DNA of 64,000 bases from Spirosoma endophyticum (lineage in GTDB: Bacteria > Bacteroidota > Bacteroidia > Cytophagales > Spirosomataceae), in contig NZ_FOLQ01000017.1 of assembly GCF_900112365.1 (NCBI RefSeq), positions 1 through 64,000 of the forward strand, in the 5' to 3' direction. Made by a program: the position numbers and the translations under genes. The stretch's first letter is position 1. Each line of letters begins with the position of its first letter. Positions 37,698 to 45,836 of the stretch are shown here, one piece after another. A model generated the notes under the pieces. The model had not been told where the DNA came from and made no database searches. It was given only the letters and a program-made list of their open reading frames with translations.

Positions 37698-40184
37698 ATG
37701 CTTCACAACCTAACAACTATTCGCCAAAGCCGATGGATTTTGCTAATCTCCTGGCTTGCATTTTCGGTCGCCAGTAACGCCCAGGATGTCCCGACCTACC
37801 AAACTCCGCCGAAAGCGCTGGCCGATTTGGTTACTATGCCCCCAACGCCAACCGTCAGAATGTCGTCAAAGGGAGATATGATGCTCATTATCGAACAGCC
37901 CACCGTAACAACCATCGATGAACTTTCGCAACCCGAACTTAAACTGGCAGGGTTGCGCCTGAATCCGGCGAACAATGGGCCAAGTCGAGTCTTTTATATA
38001 ACTGGCCTTAAGCTGAAAAATCTAACCGATAAAGAAGCGAAACCTATTGCGGGCTTACCGGCGAAGCCCCAGCTTAGCTTCATTCAATGGTCGCCTGATC
38101 AAACCAAGGTTGCGTTCGCTAACTCGACCGACACCCAAATCGAATTCTATATTGTCGAAGTGGCGACCGCCACCGCCAAAAAAGTTGGCTCACTGGCACT
38201 CAACGCTACGTTAGGGGCTCCTTTTCAGTGGTTACCCGACAGCAAAGCCCTGATTGTCAAGGCTGTTCCAGCCGGTCGGGGGCCCGCTCCCCAATTGAGT
38301 CGTGTTCCCGCCGGACCAACGACGCAGGAAAACGTAAAAGGATCACGCGGCCAGGCACCCACGTTTCAGGATCTGCTCAAAAATCCCGTTGATGAGCAGC
38401 AATTCGCTTACTACACCACGGCTCAGGTCGTTCGGATGGGGCTCGACGGTGTGGCAACCAACATCGGTCCGGCGGGTATTATTCTCTCGGCCGAGCCGTC
38501 GCCCGATGGTCAGTACGTTATGATCGAGACGGTTCATACGCCGTTTTCTTACCTGGTGCCCGTTCGTCGGTTTCCGATTAAGACGGAAGTCTACGCAGTT
38601 GGTGGATCGCTGGTGAAAACCCTGAACGACAGTCCATTGCAGGAAAGTGTGCCTTACAGCCGGGATGGTGTAGCCACAGGTCCACGGGATTTCAACTGGC
38701 GGGCCGACACCCCGGCTTCGATCTATTACACCGTAGCCCAGGACAATGGCGACCCAAAAACCAAAGCTGATATTCGCGATAAAGTATTCCTGATCGATGC
38801 ACCATTCTCGGCCCAGCCCAAAGAAATCTACGCGGCTCAGTTTCGTTTCGAAACCTTCGATTGGGGGAATGAGTCGATGGCACTGGCTACCGAACGCTGG
38901 TGGCAGAACCGGAAAACGATCACCAAAACCGTTAATCCTACCAACTGGCAAACGGCTACGCTCTTCGACCGTTCCTACGAAGATCGTTATACTAACCCTG
39001 GTCAGCCTGATACCAAGCATAATCAGTATGGTCGCGAGGTGCTGAATCTATTGCCCAACAATGAAATCCTGATGGTAAATGGACAGGGTTCATCTCCCGA
39101 AGGTGACCGGCCATTTGTGAGCCTGCTGAACCTGAAAACCAAGCAGACACGTGAACTCTGGCGGTCGACAGCGCCCCTTTTCGAGCGCCCCATTGCTGTG
39201 TTGGACGCAGCCAAACAGGTCATTCTGACGACACAGGAAACAACCGAGGAGAGCCCTAACTATTTCGTTCGCAATCTTAAAGCACGTATCGCTCCGGTTC
39301 AGGTGACCTTTTTTCCTCATCCATATCCGCAGTTAAAGGGTATTCAGAAAAAACAGCTTCGCTACAAACGTACCGATGGGGTTGAGTTGACGGCTATGCT
39401 TTATTTACCGGCTGGCTACAAGAAAGAGCAGGGACCCCTGCCAACATTCCTGTGGGCTTATCCCGCCGAATTCAAAAGTAAAGATGCGGCCAGTCAGATA
39501 TCCGGATCACCCTATCAGTTTGGCTGGAACAGGCCCTTTTGGGGTGCTGCGGCTTTTGTTACAATGGGATATGCCATTCTGGACAATGCCAGCATCCCCA
39601 TCGTGGGCGAAGGCGATAAAGAGCCAAACGATACGTATGTTGAGCAATTGGTGTCGAGCGCTAAAGCAGCCATTGACGAGGGTGTTCGATTAGGTGTAGT
39701 GGATTCGAGTCGTGTCGGCGTAGGCGGGCACTCATACGGAGCCTTCATGACTGCCAACTTATTGACACACAGTAAGCTGTTCAAAGGCGGCATTGCCCGT
39801 AGTGGTGCTTATAATCGGACGTTGACGCCGTTCGGATTTCAGAATGAACAACGTAGCTACTGGCAGGCACCAGACGTGTACAACAACATGTCGCCGTTTA
39901 TGAATGCCGATAAAATGAAGACGCCATTGTTATTGGTTCACGGTGAGGCCGACAACAATACTGGTACATTCCCGATCCAGTCGGAACGTTACTACAACGC
40001 GCTCAAAGGATTCGGTGCTACAACACGTCTGGTTTTCATGCCGTACGAAAGCCATCACTACGATGCCAAAGAATCCCTACTGCACATGCTGTGGGAAATG
40101 AACGGCTGGCTGGATAAATACGTAAAAAACCCAACGGCGGCCGGACAGGCCAATAAAGCCGGGAAATTAGGTAGTGGTAAGTAG
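37698..40184 (+). CDS. Secreted S9-family peptidase (prolyl oligopeptidase/acylaminoacyl type)
   Basis: The 828-residue protein has a signal peptide (ISWLAFSVASNAQ) and an N-terminal beta-propeller (about residues 40-540). The C-terminal alpha/beta-hydrolase has the nucleophile in GGHSYGAFM (Ser679), the acid in HGEADNNTGTFP and the His in PYESHHYDAKES. The layout and FLWAYPAEFKSKDAASQ resemble the glutamyl-endopeptidase-like S9D group. It should act in the periplasm on peptides. A -7-like TATCTTTA lies about 30 nt upstream of the start. A strong hairpin follows the stop and is shared with the convergent enzyme gene. Confidence 0.93.
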   Translation: MLHNLTTIRQSRWILLISWLAFSVASNAQDVPTYQTPPKALADLVTMPPTPTVRMSSKGDMMLIIEQPTVTTIDELSQPELKLAGLRLNPANNGPSRVFYITGLKLKNLTDKEAKPIAGLPAKPQLSFIQWSPDQTKVAFANSTDTQIEFYIVEVATATAKKVGSLALNATLGAPFQWLPDSKALIVKAVPAGRGPAPQLSRVPAGPTTQENVKGSRGQAPTFQDLLKNPVDEQQFAYYTTAQVVRMGLDGVATNIGPAGIILSAEPSPDGQYVMIETVHTPFSYLVPVRRFPIKTEVYAVGGSLVKTLNDSPLQESVPYSRDGVATGPRDFNWRADTPASIYYTVAQDNGDPKTKADIRDKVFLIDAPFSAQPKEIYAAQFRFETFDWGNESMALATERWWQNRKTITKTVNPTNWQTATLFDRSYEDRYTNPGQPDTKHNQYGREVLNLLPNNEILMVNGQGSSPEGDRPFVSLLNLKTKQTRELWRSTAPLFERPIAVLDAAKQVILTTQETTEESPNYFVRNLKARIAPVQVTFFPHPYPQLKGIQKKQLRYKRTDGVELTAMLYLPAGYKKEQGPLPTFLWAYPAEFKSKDAASQISGSPYQFGWNRPFWGAAAFVTMGYAILDNASIPIVGEGDKEPNDTYVEQLVSSAKAAIDEGVRLGVVDSSRVGVGGHSYGAFMTANLLTHSKLFKGGIARSGAYNRTLTPFGFQNEQRSYWQAPDVYNNMSPFMNADKMKTPLLLVHGEADNNTGTFPIQSERYYNALKGFGATTRLVFMPYESHHYDAKESLLHMLWEMNGWLDKYVKNPTAAGQANKAGKLGSGK

Positions 40185-40220
40185 GCTCATATTAATGAGC
40201 TAGCTTCGCAATAGTAAAAG

Positions 40221-40262
40221 CAATCGCCCGGTAGTTGAATTTTTTCAACTACCGGGCGATTG
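40221..40262. terminator. Bidirectional 19-bp terminator hairpin between convergent genes
   Basis: CAATCGCCCGGTAGTTGAA (40221-40239) pairs perfectly with 40244-40262 around a TTTT loop. It lies 36 nt after the S9 peptidase stop and 14 nt after the stop of the convergent MNIO-type gene, so it can serve both. Confidence 0.88.
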
Positions 40263-40276
40263 TCATTTGTCAGAAT

Positions 40277-41413
40277 TCAATTAAACCCATTCCGCCACTT
40301 TTGGGCGATCGCTAAGGCTGTTTCCAACATAGCGGGTTCCCACTGTTCGATGGCCCAGTCTGAGTTCGCTAAACTTGATGTAGCCAGCAAAGTCTGTGCC
40401 TGTCGAGTATCGATTGCGGTTTCCAGAATAGTAGCCAGCGTCCGTTGCTGGGCAAAAAGGAATGTATCTTCTACAGGAACAGACGGGTTTGCTGATGAGT
40501 TTGCGGGCAGAAACGTATTGGTCTCGCGTACCGACAATGTTTGATTAGCTGCCTGCACCAGTTGGTCCATCCGCCTGAAATCGTCCTGAAAGAAATGACG
40601 TTCCTGTTCCGTCGCCAGGGCGGGGCCCAACTGCTCCAGTACTACATATCTGAGGTTCGGGCAGCGATTAATTGCTTGCTCCAGCCACGCAAACACCTCG
40701 GCGGGAACGGAGTCGTCGTGCGTATCGCGCCGGATGATACGTTCCGGTTCGATAGTCGAGGTGCTCCAACTGCCTCCCGAAATGTGAATTTCCCGCACCC
40801 GGTCGAGTGGGTACAGGTCCAGTAAATCAGCTCCGCTCATGCCAAAATTCTGACTCTGACAATAGAGATTATGCAGATCCAGAATAAGGAAGCCATTGAT
40901 CGGCTCAAGTAACCGATTGAGAAAGTCACTCTGTCGTTTTACCTCGTCGACCGAGTAGGCAAAGGCCAGATTTTCCAACCCAACCGGGCAGCCACAGGCA
41001 TCCTGTATTCGTCGCAACCGATCCTGACCGATGGCCAGTGTCGACGCGTTTAGTGGAATACTTAGCGGAGCGCCTTTATGAAAGTCAGCGCCCGTCATGA
41101 AGCCAAAATGCTCCGTAATGTGATTGAACTGATAGGTAGACGCGAGATCTTTTAACTGATCTAGCCAGGCTTGCTGATCGGGCGTCCACTGGCCTCTAAA
41201 CAGCGAAAAAAACACACCATGACCAATCAAACAGCCCGCATCACTGAACGTAGTAAGCAGTTCGGTAAACCAGTCGGGCGACTGACGATGCTGGTAAAGT
41301 GTATCGAACGACCACTCAATCGCCTGCACACTCCCGGCCTCGAAAAGGGGCAAACAGGCCGACAGGAGATTGGTGTCTAAGTTGCAGGCCAGTGTAGATC
41401 GAATGGGCGTCAT
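40277..41413 (-). CDS. DUF692/MNIO-family iron oxidase with extra C-terminal domain (putative RiPP-modifying enzyme)
   Basis: Residues 1-285 of 378 match the DUF692 (MNIO) TIM barrel, and all expected metal-site positions are present: His65 (GHGVFF), Glu101-His102 (ITEHFG), Glu147 (GLENLA), Asp179 and His181 (LDLHNL), His210 (EIHISGG), Asp230 and His232 (RRDTHDDSVP), Glu260 (VVLEQLG). MNIO enzymes oxidise Cys or neighbouring residues in ribosomal peptides, as in methanobactin and bufferin synthesis. The last 90 residues are extra and helical, and may stand in for the separate partner protein of other MNIO systems. I prefer ATG 41413 over GTG 41419. Its start lies 27 nt after the gene for a small Cys-x-x-Cys peptide. 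A strong hairpin follows, so this is a two-gene operon. Confidence 0.88.
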   Translation of the reverse strand: MTPIRSTLACNLDTNLLSACLPLFEAGSVQAIEWSFDTLYQHRQSPDWFTELLTTFSDAGCLIGHGVFFSLFRGQWTPDQQAWLDQLKDLASTYQFNHITEHFGFMTGADFHKGAPLSIPLNASTLAIGQDRLRRIQDACGCPVGLENLAFAYSVDEVKRQSDFLNRLLEPINGFLILDLHNLYCQSQNFGMSGADLLDLYPLDRVREIHISGGSWSTSTIEPERIIRRDTHDDSVPAEVFAWLEQAINRCPNLRYVVLEQLGPALATEQERHFFQDDFRRMDQLVQAANQTLSVRETNTFLPANSSANPSVPVEDTFLFAQQRTLATILETAIDTRQAQTLLATSSLANSDWAIEQWEPAMLETALAIAQKWRNGFN

Positions 41414-41440
41414 TGGCACGTAGTATGAACGTAGAAATTA

Positions 41441-41593
41441 CTAGCCTAAACCACAGCCTGGGCAGTCATAAGGTATTTGCTGTTTGGTGTCATCTTTTTT
41501 GGGATCGATGACCTTGCCTTTGTCACAGGAGCTGAGTGTAGTTACTGCAACGGCTACCGCAATAGTTTGTAGAAGGGCTTTGGAGAGTTTCAT
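41441..41593 (-). CDS. Small exported peptide ending in DCPGCGLG (candidate RiPP precursor)
   Basis: The frame encodes 50 residues and is below usual gene-calling limits. It has a positively charged start (MKLSKALLQ), a hydrophobic core (TIAVAVAVTTL) and a lipobox-like LSSC. A short charged linker (DKGKVIDPKKDD) leads to the C-terminal IPYDCPGCGLG. The stop lies 27 nt before the ATG of the MNIO-type enzyme, and both are on the same strand. Secretion signal, charged linker and a Cys-x-x-Cys core next to an MNIO gene are what a precursor peptide needs. Cysteines 44 and 47 would be the modification sites. It may be exported and lipidated at Cys23, or cleaved there. I found no other copy in the window. 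Confidence 0.82.
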   Translation of the reverse strand: MKLSKALLQTIAVAVAVTTLSSCDKGKVIDPKKDDTKQQIPYDCPGCGLG

Positions 41594-41763
41594 AAGCTGG
41601 TTCTGGGCATAAAGGACGTTTTCTGGCTTATAGATTCTTTGGGTAAGAAAAGGGTTGGAAGGGCCTTTTATTTTTTAGGCAAAGTCGATCGATAAAGCCG
41701 CTAATAGGCAGTATATAAGCCGTTTAACCCGCTATTGTTACGTTAATTTGTTGGCAAAATAAA

Positions 41764-41803
41764 AGCGATACACAAACCACCCTGGGCAGTTACGTGTATC
41801 GCT
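41764..41803 (-). terminator. Hairpin and T-rich tail after the acidic small protein gene
   Basis: AGCGATACAC (41764-41773) pairs with GTGTATCGCT (41794-41803) over a 20-nt loop. On the minus strand it is followed by TTTTATTTT. It lies 47 nt after the stop at 41851 and separates that gene from the peptide/MNIO operon. Confidence 0.75.
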
Positions 41804-41850
41804 ATATAATCGTATAATCGGGATTAGTACGTATCAACCGATTTAGGCTA

Positions 41851-42132
41851 CTAATAATCTTCGTCGCTCAAAGCAGGGTCGGGTTCGGTGCCGTCGTTAT
41901 TGCCGAGGGAATCCCCATTGCCGTAGTTGGTGCGGTCGGGCTCCATGTTCGGACTCCCCGAATCATTGCCCATGCCATCCGGACCGCTGTCTACATCGCC
42001 GACCAGATCCGTTGGATTATAGTCTTCGTTGAGCATGATGCTCTCGTCCGGGGTTTGAGCGGGACCGCCTGTGTCGGGTCGAAATGTCTGCGACTGCTCG
42101 TTCAGCATCGCATCCTGATTTACATTTTCCAT
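41851..42132 (-). CDS. Small acidic disordered protein
   Basis: I do not recognise this 93-residue protein. It is strongly acidic (more than twenty Asp/Glu, few Lys/Arg) and rich in Asn, Gly and Pro. It has two related segments (DAMLNEQSQTF and ESIMLNEDYNP). It has no signal peptide, membrane segment or cysteine. Proteins of this style in Bacteroidota may be stress-related or hydrophilin-like, but that is a guess. It has its own terminator and starts about 65 nt after the stop of the SDR gene at 42199, so it could be cotranscribed with it. Confidence 0.65.
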   Translation of the reverse strand: MENVNQDAMLNEQSQTFRPDTGGPAQTPDESIMLNEDYNPTDLVGDVDSGPDGMGNDSGSPNMEPDRTNYGNGDSLGNNDGTEPDPALSDEDY

Positions 42133-42198
42133 AAAAGAGCTTGTCTGTAAGGGCTTGATTACCTCATAAACCGACGAAGCCCAGTTGATGTTTGCGCG

Positions 42199-42948
42199 TT
42201 AAACGTAAATCATTTTTCGGGTCATACCCCCGTCGACCACAAAATTCTGACCGGTAATAAAACTGTTCTCCGGGGCAATCAGAAACAGGATCATGCGGGC
42301 AATATCATCTGCCTGACCCACCCGGCCCGCCGGATGCTGGCTATGATCTTCGGGCCGCAGTTCGTCGGATTTGGCCTTGGCTTTTTTCTTCAGGGCCGAT
42401 ACGTCGATCCAGCCGGGACTGATGGCATTAACCCGAACGTCAGGACCTAAACTGACTGCCAGTGAGTGCGTTAACGCCAGAAGGCCGCCTTTGCTGGCTG
42501 AGTAGGCAAACGTATCGGGCTCGGACTGAAATGCCCGGGTAGAGCATATGTTGATGATACACCCTTTTTGCATGGCCAGGTAAGGAGCCGTGTGTTTGGC
42601 GCATAAAAATGGTCCGGTTAAGTTGGTGCTGATCACGCGATTCCACTCATCGAGCATGAATTTGTCGAGCGATTTTTCGATCATGATGGCCGCATTATTG
42701 ATCAACGCGTCAATTTGGCCGAAATGGGCCATTGTTTGTTCGACGGCCTTGCGAACGTTGACCTCACTCGATACATCGCAGGAGACGAATAGAATCTGGG
42801 CGGCAGATGCCTTGAAGGATTCGCGGAGTTCGGTAAGCGCGTCGGTGTCGGCTTCCCAGATAGCCACGCGGTACCCATGTGTCAATAAATACTGCGTTGT
42901 AACGCGGCCAATACCCTGGCCACCTCCCGTAATGATAGCTGTTTTCAT
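42199..42948 (-). CDS. Short-chain dehydrogenase/reductase
   Basis: The 249-residue classical SDR has TGGGQGIG for NAD(P) binding (residues 7-14), NNAA near 86 and ICSTRAFQSEPDTFAYSASKGG with the catalytic Ser, Tyr and Lys. SPGWIDVSALKKKAKAKSDELRPEDH is the variable substrate loop, and VDGGMTRKMIYV is the usual C-terminus. An acidic residue after the second strand (IWEADTD) suggests NAD(H) preference. The substrate is unknown. It stands alone upstream, with a 550-bp gap to the divergent fasciclin gene. Confidence 0.93.
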   Translation of the reverse strand: MKTAIITGGGQGIGRVTTQYLLTHGYRVAIWEADTDALTELRESFKASAAQILFVSCDVSSEVNVRKAVEQTMAHFGQIDALINNAAIMIEKSLDKFMLDEWNRVISTNLTGPFLCAKHTAPYLAMQKGCIINICSTRAFQSEPDTFAYSASKGGLLALTHSLAVSLGPDVRVNAISPGWIDVSALKKKAKAKSDELRPEDHSQHPAGRVGQADDIARMILFLIAPENSFITGQNFVVDGGMTRKMIYV

Positions 42949-43504
42949 ACCAGTTGGACTATTAGTCTACCAACGAACAAACTACACAGATTGGTAACAC
43001 AACCTGACGCAGAATAGCTAAGTAAGCTATATCCTTATTGAACGGGACAACGTAGCACAGGCTGTGTAGGCGGCCTACGAAGCAAGTTGAAAACAAGTAC
43101 CAATAAACCGCCGGTAACTTTGGCTCACCAACCCGTAGGGGTCGGCAATAAGGAGATATTGGATGGGCAACGTGAGCTGTCATGCACACAAAAGCCGCAG
43201 GGGTTAGTGAGTTTAGTATGGGCCGTTCAATCATATTTGGCCGTCCAGTTAGACGGTTTTTTTTACGCAGTTATTCTCGAAAGCCAATTGTAATATGCCC
43301 TTTTCTGGCTAAAATTCGACTCTATTTCAACAGAATTGCCTCCTGAGTAGCTAATAACGTTGACGCCAGTGAGCCGCTCCCGGTAAATAATATACGGGCA
43401 ACATTCTTTTTTATAAGCCGTTCTTGCTTTCACTACCTCTCGTCTGCGGGTCATACCAGCGGACAGGAATCTATTCTTTTTTTATAAAACATGTAGCTCA
43501 ACGT
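42949..43504. other. Gene-free region between SDR and fasciclin genes
   Basis: I see no gene in these 556 bases. The open frames here are Cys-rich or start with TTG and have no protein-like composition. A T8 run lies at 43255-43262 and a small palindrome (GTAGGCGGCCTAC) near 43066. The region must hold the divergent promoters of the two flanking genes, but I cannot name their boxes. Confidence 0.5.
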
Positions 43505-44590
43505 ATGAAGACTCAACCCATTTTTGTAGCCCTCCGGCAACTATTACTCGTTCTATTCGTCGGTTCAGCTCCTTTTTTTATCGGTTGTACCAGTAGTCCA
43601 GATCCTCAGCCAGCTCCCGTTGTAACGCCACCGGGTTCTGGTACAACGACCACACCTGGATCGGGTACCACCACAACCCCCGGTTCTGGTACGACCACCA
43701 CACCAGGAACGGGTACAACAACGCCGGGTACAACCGTCATTGGGGCCGTTGATTATATCAAGCAAAAAAGTAATCTGACTTTTCTGAGCGCGGCTATCGC
43801 GCAGGCAGGGCTAGCGACTGATGTGAACAAAGGCGGACTAACTATTTTTGCGCCGTCTGATGACGCCTTCAAGGCCGCTGGTTACGCCAGTGTGGCCGCG
43901 GTGAGTGCCGCTCCGGCTGCCGACCTGAAGCGAATTCTTCAATATCACGTAGTAGGCTCGGTTATTGACCTCTCCGCTTTCCCGACAAACGTCAATACGT
44001 CCTACCAGACAACCTTGACTGACAGCCGGGTAACGGTCTACAAAGTCAGCAATACCGATGTTAGCATCAACGGGGCTAAGATTGTTGAAGGTAACATCGC
44101 CACGACAAATACTGTAGTGCACATTATCAATCAGGTGCTGATGCCACCAACACTCGGTGCCTCAGATTTAATCCAGAAGAATACGGATCTGTCGTTGTTT
44201 GCAGCCGCTGTTACACGGGCGGGCTCTACGGTGCAAACGTTACTAAGCCAGAACTCACAGGATGGTATCACCGTATTTGCACCAAACAATGCCGCCTTTA
44301 AAGCCGCTGGCTATGCGGATGCTGCAGCCATTCAGGCTGCCGATCCAAAGGTACTCGCTGATTTGCTGTCTTACCATGTTTTGAACTACCGTGCCTTTTC
44401 GCAGACGTTCCAGAATGGGGCCGAGGTAGTAACGGCTCAGGGTACCAGCGTTCGGTTTACGGTTAGTGGAGGCAAATTGACCATCATTGGCAAAGGCAAT
44501 GGTACCAATGCGGCTAACCTTGTGCAAGCGGATCAGGTCGCCAATAATGGTGTCGTTCATGTTATTGACCGCGTGTTATTGCCTAAATAG
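43505..44590 (+). CDS. Fasciclin (FAS1) double-domain lipoprotein
   Basis: The 361-residue protein has a lipoprotein signal (LLLVLFVGSAPFFIGC). A Gly/Thr/Pro linker of repeated PGSGTTTT units (residues 43-77) is followed by two FAS1 domains, about 80-212 and 213-361. Each has the FAS1 H1/H2 elements: GLTIFAPSDDAFKAAGYAS with NTVVHIINQVLMP, and GITVFAPNNAAFKAAGYAD with NGVVHVIDRVLLP. FAS1 domains mediate adhesion. The linker would hold them away from the outer membrane. I start at ATG 43505, ignoring an upstream extension of 27 residues. A very good terminator follows. Confidence 0.93.
   Translation: MKTQPIFVALRQLLLVLFVGSAPFFIGCTSSPDPQPAPVVTPPGSGTTTTPGSGTTTTPGSGTTTTPGTGTTTPGTTVIGAVDYIKQKSNLTFLSAAIAQAGLATDVNKGGLTIFAPSDDAFKAAGYASVAAVSAAPAADLKRILQYHVVGSVIDLSAFPTNVNTSYQTTLTDSRVTVYKVSNTDVSINGAKIVEGNIATTNTVVHIINQVLMPPTLGASDLIQKNTDLSLFAAAVTRAGSTVQTLLSQNSQDGITVFAPNNAAFKAAGYADAAAIQAADPKVLADLLSYHVLNYRAFSQTFQNGAEVVTAQGTSVRFTVSGGKLTIIGKGNGTNAANLVQADQVANNGVVHVIDRVLLPK
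43631..43735 (+). repeat. 24-bp tandem repeats encoding PGSGTTTT
   Basis: Three imperfect 24-bp units and degenerate partial ones encode the PGSGTTTT/PGTGTTT linker of the fasciclin lipoprotein. Synonymous changes between units show they are not very recent. Copy number may vary between strains and change linker length. Confidence 0.85.
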
Positions 44591-44611
44591 CACTAGTTAA
44601 AGAGAGGTAGT

Positions 44612-44647
44612 AAAAAGGGTAGTCAACAAGCGTTGACTACCCTTTTT
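44612..44647 (+). terminator. Rho-independent terminator of the fasciclin gene
   Basis: AAAAAGGGTAGTCAAC (44612-44627) pairs perfectly with GTTGACTACCCTTTTT (44632-44647), with loop AAGC and a T-rich tail. It lies 21 nt after the stop. Confidence 0.95.
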
Positions 44648-45447
44648 ATTTAGTAGGGACAATTAAATGATCAGCTGTATTTTGATGTATTACTATTCTG
44701 TTTCGATCGGCTCTATCCGTTAAGGTAGCAATGAATAAAAAATTCTCACTTTTACTTATAATAATAGTATTGTCATCTTACTTTGACCGAGCACTATTGA
44801 TTTAGATCGAGTTTGATAATACTTAGTAATAAGCTATTTAAATGAAAAATTTAATAAACCAGAGCTACAGCAATACTATTTCATAGGTGTCCAGAAAATC
44901 CCTCAATTGTGTGGCTAATATTGCTCAAACAAAAGGCCTGTCTATGTTAGATAAGACATGGCAACAGGCTCTTAACTCGATTTGGCAATTATTAATTGAC
45001 AGGCCAAAAAAATTATTATTTGATGTACAATTTGCTTTTTACAGGAGACAATATTGCCACTGGTACTAATAAATAGTGCTTTAAAAAACAGAAAAAATTA
45101 GAGCCTGTTGGGGAATTATGTTCGTGCTAATGGCTTAATACGTTGCAGCATAATCTGAATATTGACTAAAAATAATCAGCCAGCCGAAGAGGATAGGGTG
45201 TATCCATAGTCTTTGACAATTCGGCAGAAGTAAAATTTAATTGATTCTCGGAAAAAATATTCTGTGTGAGAAAGTTTTTTTGTTAGCTGGCGAAAAAACC
45301 TGATACTATTTTTGATACATCTGTCGACAGGAGGGTAAATTAACGTACTGCTGAAAGAATGAAAAATCACTTACTAGTAAACTAAATGATCTGCCTGTAA
45401 GGTAAAGATTGATTCATAAATTAAATTAATTGACTTTTGTCTTGATT
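44648..45447. other. AT-rich gene-free island
   Basis: These 800 bases are far more AT-rich than the neighbours and hold no convincing gene. A 24-codon frame (44731-44805, starting MNKKFSLLLIIIVLSS) looks like the remains of a signal peptide, and may be a decayed gene or a tiny membrane peptide. Other small frames have no protein-like composition. The end of the region leads into a regulated promoter at 45448. Confidence 0.5.
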
Positions 45448-45482
45448 CTTCAGAATTTCTTTAGAATTGACCTATATATTTG
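45448..45482 (+). promoter_or_regulatory. Promoter with tandem operator, copy 1
   Basis: Two half-sites, CTTCAGAAT (45448-45456) and CTTTAGAAT (45459-45467), are spaced 11 bp apart. Six nt after the block comes a perfect -7 box TATATTTG (45475-45482). The spacing puts the operator over the -33 region, as expected for activation by an OmpR-type regulator. The block recurs at 45738 and 47040. Confidence 0.7.
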
Positions 45483-45488
45483 TTCAGT

Positions 45489-45580
45489 TTATACAACTCT
45501 TCTCACCATCATTACAATTTTTAATGTGAAGTCTTCAGAATAAAACAGGGTTTTATTCTGAAGACTTCCTCTATATTATT
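45489..45580 (+). ncRNA. Possible short regulated RNA
   Basis: A promoter with a perfect -7 box (45475-45482) predicts a start near 45489. A perfect 19-bp hairpin ends at 45568, so the transcript would be about 80-90 nt. No open frame fits in it. A small RNA is the simplest reading, but read-through into the region before 45738 is also possible. Confidence 0.35.
45528..45568 (+). terminator. Perfect 19-bp hairpin after promoter copy 1
   Basis: GAAGTCTTCAGAATAAAAC (45528-45546) pairs perfectly with 45550-45568 around the loop AGG. The tail (CTCTATATTATTTT) is only partly T-rich. The stem includes the half-site CTTCAGAAT in both orientations, so it could also be a regulator-binding dyad. Confidence 0.6.
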
Positions 45581-45737
45581 TTAAACACAATTCCAGTTTT
45601 TAATACGTACATGATGAAATCTTCCTCCAGCTACGTATTAGCAACTCTTTCTGACGTTAGTTTGCTTTATTGAACTCCAATGCAGTGAAACTATTTATAG
45701 ATTTTAAATCAAATAGTATACGCCCATATTGGTTGAA

Positions 45738-45772
45738 CTTCAGAATGTCTTTAGAATTACTTAGTACGTTTG
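45738..45772 (+). promoter_or_regulatory. Promoter with tandem operator, copy 2 (upstream of solitary LytTR gene)
   Basis: CTTCAGAAT (45738-45746) and CTTTAGAAT (45749-45757) form the same 11-bp tandem block as at 45448, with 20 of 21 identical bases. After 6 nt comes the -7 box TACGTTTG (45765-45772). The predicted leader to the ATG at 45837 is about 58 nt. Confidence 0.75.
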
Positions 45773-45836
45773 GTGAGGTAGTTTTGACTAAAACGGCCAG
45801 AAAGTAACCTTCTTGTCGTAATAGCTAAACTAAAAC

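Noticed and set aside
42962..43234. 90-residue minus-strand open frame directly upstream of the SDR gene
   Set aside because: It has six Cys and no recognisable pattern or export signal, and its composition looks like translated non-coding DNA.
43631..43735. Tandem repeats that could suggest a CRISPR-like or minisatellite element
   Set aside because: They are in frame within the fasciclin lipoprotein and encode its PGSGTTTT linker; there are no spacers.
45110..45180. Sequence that at first looked like the end of an insertion sequence (GAGCCTGTTGGGGAA)
   Set aside because: No matching inverted end, target duplication or transposase fragment is found nearby.
44887..45370. Two small frames (60 and 64 residues) in the AT-rich island
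   Set aside because: Their compositions follow the AT-rich base content, and neither has a convincing motif or upstream signal.
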